From contig CANQZL010000110.1 in the NCBI GenBank assembly GCA_947628325.1, positions 1 through 5,439 of the forward strand: a stretch of DNA of 5,439 nt. Direction: 5' to 3'. Source of the DNA: an uncultured Bacilli bacterium. Lineage in GTDB: Bacteria; Bacillota_I; Bacilli_A; RF39; UBA660. The notes beneath the pieces are model-generated. The model was given only the letters and a program-made list of their open reading frames with translations. It had not been told where the DNA came from and did no database searches. The position numbers were made by a program, and so were the translations under genes. This document shows, piece after piece, positions 1 to 5,439 of this stretch; the stretch's first letter is position 1; the number at the start of each line of letters is the position of its first letter.

Positions 1-270
1 GATGTACCAACAACTAAACAATTAACAATAAATTGTAAAGGTAAAGATATTGAAATTGATGCTGTTAGACTTATAAACGAAGATATTGATTCAATTATTT
101 CTGATTTACAAATAAGAACTAATTTAAAAGAACAAATTAGTAAAATTGTTTTCTCTAATAATGCAATTGAAAAGAAACGTGTGGAAATTAGAAGATTACA
201 AAAAATTGGTCTTGATAAAAAATTTATTAATATGTTTATGAAGTTACTTGAATATGTAGCACAAATTTAA
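1..270 (+). CDS. C-terminal fragment of an unrecognised protein (5' end outside window)
   Basis: Frame 1 is open from the first base to a TAA at 268-270, giving 89 residues that begin DVPTTKQLTINCKGK and end LLEYVAQI. Codon use (AAT, ATT, TTA, AGA, GAT) matches the genes downstream, so this looks like genuine coding sequence. The fragment starts with a short beta-like stretch (LTINCKGKDIEIDAV). The rest is highly charged and probably helical (LINEDIDSIISDL, then a KKRVEIRRLQ region). I see no membrane segment, cysteine cluster or catalytic motif, and I do not recognise the family. The gene is followed after only about 10 bases by the promoter of the T-box unit, and there is no obvious intrinsic terminator behind it, so some read-through into the leader is possible. 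The function is unknown. Confidence 0.7.
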   Translation, partial: DVPTTKQLTINCKGKDIEIDAVRLINEDIDSIISDLQIRTNLKEQISKIVFSNNAIEKKRVEIRRLQKIGLDKKFINMFMKLLEYVAQI

Positions 271-280
271 TTAGTAATTC

Positions 281-309
281 TTGATTTTAGAGATAATTTA
301 ATTTATAAT
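281..309 (+). promoter_or_regulatory. Sigma-A-type promoter of the T-box/leuS unit
   Basis: TTGATT at 281-286 and a perfect TATAAT at 304-309 are separated by exactly 17 bases. The predicted transcription start is an A around 316-318, just before the first strand of T-box stem I. The promoter lies immediately after the stop codon of the upstream gene, so the leader and the two genes behind it form their own transcription unit. Confidence 0.8.
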
Positions 310-315
310 ACTGAC

Positions 316-508
316 AAACGTTGAAAAAAGAGTAGTAATTTTAGAAGACATAAAGAGAGCTAATGGGTGGTGTAAATTAGTTGTCTTTCTATTATGAACT
401 TGCTTTTGGAGTTTTTAGGGTGATTCCTTTACCAATTTAGAGCTGATATCTATCAGAAATTAAGGTGGTACCACGACATTTTCGTCCTTATGATGAAAAT
501 GTCTTTTT
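316..508 (+). promoter_or_regulatory. T-box riboswitch, leucine specifier (tRNA-Leu sensing)
   Basis: This RNA leader binds tRNA-Leu and lets transcription continue when the tRNA is uncharged. Stem I contains the AGTA loop motif of the specifier region (331-337), the AGAGAGC motif (354-360), and the apical hairpin CTAAT/ATTAG (360-364 with 376-380). That hairpin encloses the conserved GGGTGGTGTAA loop (365-375). The arm 342-350 pairs with 382-391, with one bulged base. The returning strand reads GAA-CTT-G-C-TTTT-GGAG, placing the specifier codon CTT (Leu) at 399-401, followed by the expected purine. A short hairpin (419-433) replaces a full stem II. Stem III is CTGAT/ATCAG (443-447 with 452-456). 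The T-box core GGTGGTACCACG (464-475) carries TGGT at 466-469, which would pair with the ACCA end of a tRNA with discriminator A. Antiterminator helices are TAAGG/CCTTA (461-465 with 486-490) and ACGA/TCGT (473-476 with 482-485). The leucine assignment fits leuS downstream. Confidence 0.95.
475..508 (+). terminator. Regulated intrinsic terminator of the T-box leader
   Basis: The arm 475-486 pairs with 492-503 as a continuous 12-bp stem with one G-T wobble, a 5-base loop (487-491) and then five T (504-508). The 5' arm shares bases 475-476 and 482-486 with the antiterminator helices, so the two folds are mutually exclusive. This is the arrangement expected of a transcription-attenuating T-box. 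Confidence 0.93.
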
Positions 509-527
509 ATTTTAAGGAGATGATTAA

Positions 528-875
528 GTGTTTAGTTTTTTACTCTTTACAATAGTCTTTGTAATTGTTTATTTAGTATACAATTTTATTTTTGATGATA
601 TGCTCAAAAAGGAAAAGTATACAAAGATATCTGAGTTAGTAATTTTAACTAAAAAGTTTAAATTAGATAAGAAAAAAATGAATTATAAAAGTTGTTTAAA
701 TGGAGTAGCTATTATTAATGCTTTTATAATTTCATTTACTATTGCTATAATAGATATTATTCCTTTAGATATGGCATTTAAGTTATTAATTGCTTTTGGA
801 ATAATAGTTGTTTTAATAATAAGTTTATATTTTTTATATGGAAAATATTTAAATAAGAAATGGGGAATAAAATAA
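528..875 (+). CDS. Small three-helix membrane protein of unknown function, T-box controlled
   Basis: The product is 115 residues and starts with GTG. An excellent ribosome binding site, AAGGAG (514-519), lies 8 bases upstream, so GTG at 528 is preferred over the internal ATG at codon 25. Hydrophobicity suggests three membrane helices: residues about 2-22, 58-79 and 83-104. Between helices 1 and 2 is a strongly basic, lysine-rich stretch (about 26-55, including KKFKLDKKKMNYK), probably cytoplasmic. The tail is also basic (KYLNKKWGIK). There is no cleavable signal peptide, no catalytic motif and only one cysteine (56). The gene sits between the leucine T-box and leuS, and its TAA shares one base with the leuS ATG, so the two are co-transcribed and probably translationally coupled. 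This makes it a true member of the leucine-starvation unit. I do not recognise the family; a leucine-transport role is conceivable from context, but the protein is far smaller than known leucine permeases. Confidence 0.85.
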   Translation: MFSFLLFTIVFVIVYLVYNFIFDDMLKKEKYTKISELVILTKKFKLDKKKMNYKSCLNGVAIINAFIISFTIAIIDIIPLDMAFKLLIAFGIIVVLIISLYFLYGKYLNKKWGIK

Positions 876-3295
876 TGGAATATAATTTTTTAGATATAGA
901 GAAGAAATGGCAAAAGTTTTGGGAAGATAATAAAGTTTTTGAAGCCAAAAATGGTGAAAAAGATAAAAAACCATATTATATATTGGTTGAATTCCCATAT
1001 CCATCAGGAGTTGGATTACATGTGGGTCATGTTAGAAGTTATACGGCTCAAGATGCTATTGCTAGAATGAAAAGAATGCAAGGAATTAATGTTTTGTATC
1101 CAATGGGATGGGATGCTTTTGGGGCACCTGCAGAACAATATGCTATAAAAAATCACATTCATCCTAAGGATGCTGTTACAGAAAATATTAAAGTTTTTAA
1201 AGAACAAATGAAAAAATTAGGTTTCTCATTTGATTGGTCAAGAGAATTTTCTACAACAGATCCTGAATATTATAAATGGACACAATGGCAATTTTTACAA
1301 TTTTATAAACATAATATGGCTTATAAAGCAACTGTTCCAGTTAATTGGTGTCCTACTTGTAAGTCAGTTTTATCTAATGAAGATGCTGCTGGTGGAGTTT
1401 GTGAAAGATGTGGAAGTCAAGTAATTCAGAAAGAAAAATCACAATGGATGCTTAGAATGAGTGATTATGCCGAAGATTTACTTAAAGGATTAGATGATAC
1501 TAATTTTGCCCAAAAAGTTAAATTAGGACAAATTAATTGGATTGGTAAATCAACAGGTGTTGAAGTAGATGTCGATATTGTTGGTGGAGGGAAATTTTCT
1601 ATTTTTACAACTTGTATCGAAACTATTTATGGTATTACATTCTTTGTAATTGCACCAGATGGTAAATTAATTAAAGAATTAATGCCTAGAGTTGAAAATA
1701 AAGATGAAGTATTAGCATATATTGAAGAAACTAGTAAAAAATCTAATATGGATAGAACAGAACTTAATAAAGGCAAAACAGGTGTTTTAGTTAAAGGTAT
1801 TAAAGCAATCAATCCAATTAATGGTCAAGAAGTTCCAATATATTTAGGGGACTTTGTCTTAGGAGATTATGGAACTGGAGCTGTTATGGCAGTACCAGCA
1901 CATGATCAAAGAGACTATGAATATGCCCAAGTTCATAAATTAGATATCGTAGAAGTTATTACGGGTGGCAATATAAAAGAAAAAGCTTATGAAAAATACG
2001 ATTATTTAAATAATAATGAAGCTAAACTTGTTAATTCTGAAGAATTTAGTGGAATGAGTGTTTTAGAAGCTAAAGAAGCTATTACGAAAATGTTAGTTGA
2101 TAAAGGCATTGGTAGAGTAGTTAATAATTATAAAATGAGAGATTGGATTTTCTCAAGACAAAGATTCTGGGGTGAACCAATTCCAATGATTTATTGTGAA
2201 AAATGTGGATGGCAACCTATGAAAGAAGAAGATTTGCCTTTATTACTTCCTGATGTTGCAGAATATGAACCAACTGAAAATGGCGAAAGTCCATTAGCTA
2301 AAATAACAGAGTGGGTAAATACTAAATGTCCTTGTTGTGGTGGACCAGCTAAAAGAGAAACAGATACAATGCCTAACTGGGCAGGATCAAGTTGGTACTT
2401 CTTAAGATTTATGGATCCTCATAATACCAAAGAATTTGCTTCGATGGAAGCAATGAAATACTGGAATAGAGTAGATTGGTATAATGGTGGAATGGAACAT
2501 ACAGCAAGACACTTATTATATGCTAGATTCTGGGTACAATTCTTATATAACATTGGCTTAGTTCCTCATAAAGAAATGATTTGGACAAGAGTAAGCCATG
2601 GTATGGTATTAGGTTCTAATAATGAAAAAATGAGTAAATCAAAAGGTAATGTTATTAACCCTGATGATATTATTAAAGAAGTTGGAGCTGATACTTTAAG
2701 AGTCTATGAAATGTTTATGGGAGATTATGAACAAGATGCTCCTTGGAGTACAGATTCTTTAAGAGGATGTAAACGTTTTATCGATAAAGTAGTAAGATTA
2801 AAAGATAAAGTTGTTGATGGTAAAGAATATTCTAAAGACTTAGAAAATTTAATTCATAAGAGTATTAAAAAAGTAGAATATGATTTAACTCATATGGCTT
2901 ATAATACAGTTGTTTCAACCTTAATGATTTTAACTAATGCTTATGATGATAAAGAAAGTATTACTAAAGAAGATTATCACTTATTATTAACATTACTTAA
3001 TCCATTAGCACCTCATGTTACAGAAGAATTAAATGAACAAATTGGTTACCAACCAATCTGCTATAGTTCTTGGCCAGTTTATGATGAAAATAAAACTGTT
3101 GATAATGAAAAAACTATTGGTGTTCAAGTAAATGGTAAATTAAGAGCTTCTATTACTGTTGGAATAGATGAAAATGAAGACTCTGTTAAAGAAAAAGCCT
3201 TGAAAGAAAATAATGTAATTAAATTTACAGAAGGAAAAGAAATAGTTAAAATTATTGTTGTTAAAGGTAAAATTGTCAATATTGTCGTTAAATAA
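875..3295 (+). CDS. leuS: Leucyl-tRNA synthetase
   Basis: This cytoplasmic class I enzyme charges tRNA-Leu with leucine using ATP. The product is 806 residues from ATG 875, close to the usual ~805 for Firmicutes. An ATG five codons upstream (860) is less likely: LeuRS proteins typically begin MxYNFxxIEKKWQ, and GGGGA at 862-866 is an SD-like site 8 bases before 875. The motifs are in order: HVGH at 49-52 (HIGH signature); a Cys4 zinc knuckle at 159/162 and 176/179; the CP1 editing domain with its threonine-rich segment at 245-250 and GTGAVMAVPAHDQRDYE with D344; FSRQRFWGEPIP; a second cysteine set at 441/444 and 485-488; ETDTMPNWAGSSWYFLR; MEHTARHLLYARFW; KMSKS at 585-589; and a C-terminal domain containing VQVNGKLRA. 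The threonine-rich segment reads TTCIET instead of the common TTRPDT (see findings). Expression is controlled by the leucine T-box, and an intrinsic terminator follows. Confidence 0.98.
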   Translation: MEYNFLDIEKKWQKFWEDNKVFEAKNGEKDKKPYYILVEFPYPSGVGLHVGHVRSYTAQDAIARMKRMQGINVLYPMGWDAFGAPAEQYAIKNHIHPKDAVTENIKVFKEQMKKLGFSFDWSREFSTTDPEYYKWTQWQFLQFYKHNMAYKATVPVNWCPTCKSVLSNEDAAGGVCERCGSQVIQKEKSQWMLRMSDYAEDLLKGLDDTNFAQKVKLGQINWIGKSTGVEVDVDIVGGGKFSIFTTCIETIYGITFFVIAPDGKLIKELMPRVENKDEVLAYIEETSKKSNMDRTELNKGKTGVLVKGIKAINPINGQEVPIYLGDFVLGDYGTGAVMAVPAHDQRDYEYAQVHKLDIVEVITGGNIKEKAYEKYDYLNNNEAKLVNSEEFSGMSVLEAKEAITKMLVDKGIGRVVNNYKMRDWIFSRQRFWGEPIPMIYCEKCGWQPMKEEDLPLLLPDVAEYEPTENGESPLAKITEWVNTKCPCCGGPAKRETDTMPNWAGSSWYFLRFMDPHNTKEFASMEAMKYWNRVDWYNGGMEHTARHLLYARFWVQFLYNIGLVPHKEMIWTRVSHGMVLGSNNEKMSKSKGNVINPDDIIKEVGADTLRVYEMFMGDYEQDAPWSTDSLRGCKRFIDKVVRLKDKVVDGKEYSKDLENLIHKSIKKVEYDLTHMAYNTVVSTLMILTNAYDDKESITKEDYHLLLTLLNPLAPHVTEELNEQIGYQPICYSSWPVYDENKTVDNEKTIGVQVNGKLRASITVGIDENEDSVKEKALKENNVIKFTEGKEIVKIIVVKGKIVNIVVK

Positions 3296-3318
3296 GTCTA
3301 CATTAGTAGACTTTTTTT
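3294..3318 (+). terminator. Intrinsic terminator of leuS
   Basis: GTCTAC (3296-3301) pairs with GTAGAC (3306-3311) around the loop ATTA. AA/TT extension (3294-3295 with 3312-3313) makes it 8 bp, and the T run spans 3312-3318. The stem begins inside the leuS stop codon, so the terminator is fused directly to the gene end and separates leuS from the metal operon. Confidence 0.93.
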
Positions 3319-3326
3319 CTTGGTTA

Positions 3327-3355
3327 TTGACTTTATCTTTTTACAAGAATATAAT
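3327..3355 (+). promoter_or_regulatory. Sigma-A-type promoter of the repressor-exporter operon
   Basis: TTGACT at 3327-3332 and a perfect TATAAT at 3350-3355 are 17 bases apart. The predicted start is around 3361-3363, giving a 5' leader of about 61 bases before the repressor ATG. The -10 box and start site lie inside the long inverted repeat at 3347-3396, so a repressor bound there would block RNA polymerase. Confidence 0.85.
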
Positions 3356-3396
3356 ATTAATACATGAACAATTATTCATATATTAATATTATATTC
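3347..3396. promoter_or_regulatory. 50-bp near-perfect inverted repeat, probable ArsR/SmtB operator
   Basis: The dyad is centred between 3371 and 3372. Of the 25 base pairs formed by reading outward, 23 match; the only mismatches are 3363/3380 and 3369/3374. The core ATGAACAATTATTCAT (3364-3379) sits in a 26-base 12-2-12 arrangement (3359-3384), the layout known for SmtB/CzrA-type operators with TGAA...TTCA half-sites. The repeat covers the -10 box and transcription start of the downstream operon. It lacks a T run and most of the left arm is upstream of the predicted start, so it acts as DNA rather than as an RNA terminator. Binding by the adjacent repressor is inferred from position and family. 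Confidence 0.8.
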
Positions 3397-3423
3397 ATAT
3401 ATATAAAGAGAAGAGGCTTGTAA

Positions 3424-3717
3424 ATGGAAATGTTAAGTGAAGAAAAATCAATTGATTTAGCAGAACTATTTAAAATATTTGGAGATTCTACAAGAGTTAA
3501 AATAATTAATGTCTTATTGCATAAAGAACTATGTGTTAATGATATATCAGAGTTAATAAATGTTTCACAATCAGCTGTATCACATCAACTTAGAATACTT
3601 AAACAATCTAAATTAGTTAAATATCGTAAAGATGGTCAAAATACCTATTATTCTTTAGCTGATAATCATATAGAGAAAATATTTATGATGGGAGTTGAAC
3701 ATATTGACGAAATATAA
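3424..3717 (+). CDS. ArsR/SmtB-family metal-sensing transcriptional repressor (Zn/Cd/Co type)
   Basis: This cytoplasmic winged-helix dimer of 97 residues matches the ~100-residue family size. It has the classical order: LFKIFGDSTRVKIINVLL (about 15-32), ELCVNDIS (35-42), the recognition-helix region VSQSAVSHQLRILKQSKLV (47-65), and the wing RKDGQNTYYSL (68-78). Metal ligands can be read from the sequence. D80, H82, H93 and E96 reproduce exactly the 2-11-3 spacing of the SmtB alpha-5 zinc site (D104, H106, H117, E120). The alpha-3 position carries only one cysteine (C37, ELCVND) instead of the CxC of arsenic or CadC-type sensors, and the N-terminus has no cysteines. A zinc, cobalt or cadmium sensor is therefore more likely than an arsenite sensor. 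The start at 3424 is supported by AGAGG (3412-3416), 7 bases upstream; ATG 3430 would be 13 bases away. It probably represses its own operon through the palindrome over the promoter, and overlaps the exporter gene by 14 bases. Confidence 0.95.
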   Translation: MEMLSEEKSIDLAELFKIFGDSTRVKIINVLLHKELCVNDISELINVSQSAVSHQLRILKQSKLVKYRKDGQNTYYSLADNHIEKIFMMGVEHIDEI

Positions 3718-5439
3718 ATATCGTTTACATAACTTAGATTGTGCTAATTGTGCTAATAAAATAGAAGAACATTTAAATAAATTACCTAATATAGAAGATG
3801 TTAGAGTAAACTATTCTAAATTGACTTTAAGTTTTTCTTCTAATGAAAAAGATTTAAAAAAATATATTACTTCTAAAATTCAAGAAGTTGAACCTGATGT
3901 TACATTACTTGAATTAGATGAAGAACAAAATGATGAAGTTATCTTTGATATTATTAAATTAGTTATTGGTCTTTTTATTACTTTAATTGCTTATGTTAAT
4001 CATGATACTTTTGGTAGTATTCTTTATGTTATTGCCTATATTATATTTTTATATGAAATATTTATTAAAGCTATAAAACTATTATTTAAATCATTTACAA
4101 TTGATGAGAACTTATTAATTACTATTTCTTGTATTGGAGCTTATTTTACGCATAATACTTTAGAAGGATTAATGGTTGTAATACTATATGATATTGGAGA
4201 AATCTTAGAACATTTAGCTGTTAATAAATCACGTAAAGAAATTGCTAATTTAATGGATATAAAACCTGAATATGCTAATTTAAAAGTTAAAGATGAAATA
4301 GTTAAAGTTAATCCATCTAATGTCAAAGTAGGAGATAATATTATTGTTAAAAAAGGTGAAAAAGTTCCTTTAGATGGAATAGTTATAGAAGGATCTACAT
4401 CATTAAATACTGTAGCTTTAACTGGAGAATCTAGACCTCTTGAAGTAAAAAAGGGTAGTGAGGTCTTATCGGGATGTATTAATATTGGTGATGTTATCTT
4501 ACTTAAAGTAACTAATCTTTATGAAGATAGTACAGTATCTCGTATTCTAGATTTAGTTGAAAATGCTACTAATCGTAAAGCTCATACAGAAAATTTTGTA
4601 GCTAAAGCAGCTAAAATATATACTCCAATTGTTATTATTTTAGCTATCTTAGTAGCTTTAACATTTCCTATAATTTTTGATATTTCAAAAAGTGATGCTA
4701 TTTATCGAGCTTTAAGTTTCTTAGTTATTTCTTGTCCTTGTGCAATTGCAATATCGGTTCCTTTAAGTTACTTTACTGGTATAGGAGCTGCTTCTAAAGA
4801 AGGTATCTTAATTAAAGGTAGTGATTACTTAGATAGTTTTAAAAATATAAATAAAATTGTCTTTGATAAAACAGGTACTTTAACAACTGGTAAATTTGAT
4901 AGTTATAACTTAATAATATTAGATGATACATATAAAAAGGAAGAAATAATAAATTACTATGTTAATGGCGAATCTTTATCAACACATCCTTTAGCTAATT
5001 CTATTATTCATAATTTTAATGTTAAACCTAATAATAAACAAATTCATAATTTTAAAGAAATAGCTGGTAAAGGGCTAACTTATGAAATAAATAACCAAAA
5101 AGTAGTTATAGGAAGTTCTTCATTTATTAAAGCTCCTACTAAAGATGATTCTATATATTTAAAAGTTGATGAAGATATAATTGCAAAGTTAGAATTAACC
5201 GATACTATTAAGAAAGAAGCTAAAAATACTATAAGTTATTTAAATAAAATGAATATAACTCCATATATGTATACAGGAGATAATAAAGATACAGCTTTAA
5301 ATATTGCTTCTTCTTTAGGTATTAAAGAAGTAGAGTATGAATTACTTCCTGAAAATAAGTATCAATTATTAGCTCAGTTAATTAAAAGTAATAAGAAAGG
5401 TAAAGTAGCATTTATTGGGGATGGTATTAATGATGCTCC
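3704..5439 (+). CDS. cadA: P1B-type Zn/Cd/Pb-exporting ATPase, partial (3' end outside window)
   Basis: This inner-membrane pump uses ATP to expel divalent soft metals. The visible part is 578 residues and open to the window end; CadA/ZntA proteins usually run 600-700 or more. In order: an N-terminal heavy-metal-associated domain with LDCANCANKIE (C13, C16); membrane helices about 83-99, 104-125, 136-148 and 154-172; the actuator loop with TGES (240-243); helices about 305-325 and 333-355, the latter with the metal-binding CPC (344-346) in SCPCAIAISVP; the phosphorylation site DKTGTLT (D388); the HP motif (H428-P429); TGD (524-526); and GDGINDA (572-578). SCPCAIAISVP with SYFTGIG and GILIKGSD, and the YDIGEILEHLAVNKSRK segment, resemble the Zn/Cd/Pb class rather than copper pumps. 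The start is TTG 3704: an in-frame TGA lies at 3695, GGGAG (3690-3694) is 9 bases upstream, and the next in-frame ATG lies beyond the metal-binding domain. It overlaps the repressor gene by 14 bases. Zn versus Cd preference cannot be decided here. Confidence 0.96.
   Translation, partial: MTKYKYRLHNLDCANCANKIEEHLNKLPNIEDVRVNYSKLTLSFSSNEKDLKKYITSKIQEVEPDVTLLELDEEQNDEVIFDIIKLVIGLFITLIAYVNHDTFGSILYVIAYIIFLYEIFIKAIKLLFKSFTIDENLLITISCIGAYFTHNTLEGLMVVILYDIGEILEHLAVNKSRKEIANLMDIKPEYANLKVKDEIVKVNPSNVKVGDNIIVKKGEKVPLDGIVIEGSTSLNTVALTGESRPLEVKKGSEVLSGCINIGDVILLKVTNLYEDSTVSRILDLVENATNRKAHTENFVAKAAKIYTPIVIILAILVALTFPIIFDISKSDAIYRALSFLVISCPCAIAISVPLSYFTGIGAASKEGILIKGSDYLDSFKNINKIVFDKTGTLTTGKFDSYNLIILDDTYKKEEIINYYVNGESLSTHPLANSIIHNFNVKPNNKQIHNFKEIAGKGLTYEINNQKVVIGSSSFIKAPTKDDSIYLKVDEDIIAKLELTDTIKKEAKNTISYLNKMNITPYMYTGDNKDTALNIASSLGIKEVEYELLPENKYQLLAQLIKSNKKGKVAFIGDGINDA

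Noticed and set aside
860..874. Earlier ATG start for leuS, adding MGNKI
   Set aside because: LeuRS N-termini align with MEYNFLDIEKKW, and the SD-like GGGGA sits at 862-866, correctly spaced for ATG 875 but overlapping the earlier start.
1016..1207. Reverse-strand open frame inside leuS (63 codons)
   Set aside because: It lies wholly opposite the HIGH-motif region of leuS, has no ribosome binding site or family signature, and reads as a mirror of conserved codons.
1230..1424. Alternative-frame + strand open frame inside leuS (64 codons)
   Set aside because: It overlaps the strongly conserved zinc-knuckle region of LeuRS in another frame; its composition reflects a frame shift of real codons.
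1601..1640. Frameshift or sequencing error as the cause of the unusual TTCIET motif in LeuRS
   Set aside because: The reading frame is continuous and the flanking residues (KFSIF before; IYGITFFVIAPDGK after) fit the LeuRS family on both sides, so substitution is more likely than a double frameshift.
1627..1812. Reverse-strand open frame inside the LeuRS editing domain
   Set aside because: It is antisense to conserved coding sequence with no promoter or ribosome binding site.
3347..3396. The long palindrome as a transcription terminator or as a bidirectional promoter
   Set aside because: There is no T run after it. Although a mirrored TATAAT exists on the - strand (3393-3388), no -35 element lies 17 bases upstream of it (3411-3416 reads AAGAGG on the + strand), and no - strand gene follows.
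4141..4326. Reverse-strand open frame opposite the ATPase gene
   Set aside because: The + strand here encodes the recognisable helix-D and actuator region of the P-type ATPase; the reverse frame has no supporting signal.

Overview
The window is AT-rich DNA from a low-GC Gram-positive bacterium, most likely Firmicutes; a gut Erysipelotrichia- or Bacilli-like lineage is a guess. The evidence is roughly 30% GC by eye, a tRNA-sensing T-box leader, AAGGAG-type ribosome binding sites, strong TTGA-17-TATAAT promoters, TTA/AGA-dominated codon use and TAA stops. All tryptophans in the coding regions are TGG, so the genetic code looks standard rather than mycoplasma-like. All genes are on the + strand.

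Layout. (1) 1-270: the 3' end of an unrecognised gene. (2) 281-508: a promoter and a complete T-box riboswitch with a leucine specifier, ending in an intrinsic terminator. (3) 528-875: a small three-helix membrane protein, whose stop codon overlaps by one base the start of (4) leuS, leucyl-tRNA synthetase (875-3295), closed by an intrinsic terminator. (5) 3327-3423: a second strong promoter whose -10 box lies inside a near-perfect 50-bp inverted repeat. (6) 3424-3717: an ArsR/SmtB-family repressor carrying the full alpha-5 zinc-site residue pattern. (7) 3704 to the window end: a P1B-type Zn/Cd/Pb-exporting ATPase, starting with TTG inside the repressor gene and running off the window.

How the parts work together. 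The first unit is an amino-acid starvation circuit: uncharged tRNA-Leu should stabilise the antiterminator and let transcription proceed into the membrane-protein gene and leuS. The second unit is a self-contained metal-homeostasis operon: the repressor should sit on the palindrome over its own promoter and be released by Zn/Cd/Co, inducing itself and the exporter.

No wholly new system is evident. The points most worth a second look are the unusually long operator palindrome, the unidentified membrane protein under T-box control, and the altered threonine-rich editing motif of LeuRS.
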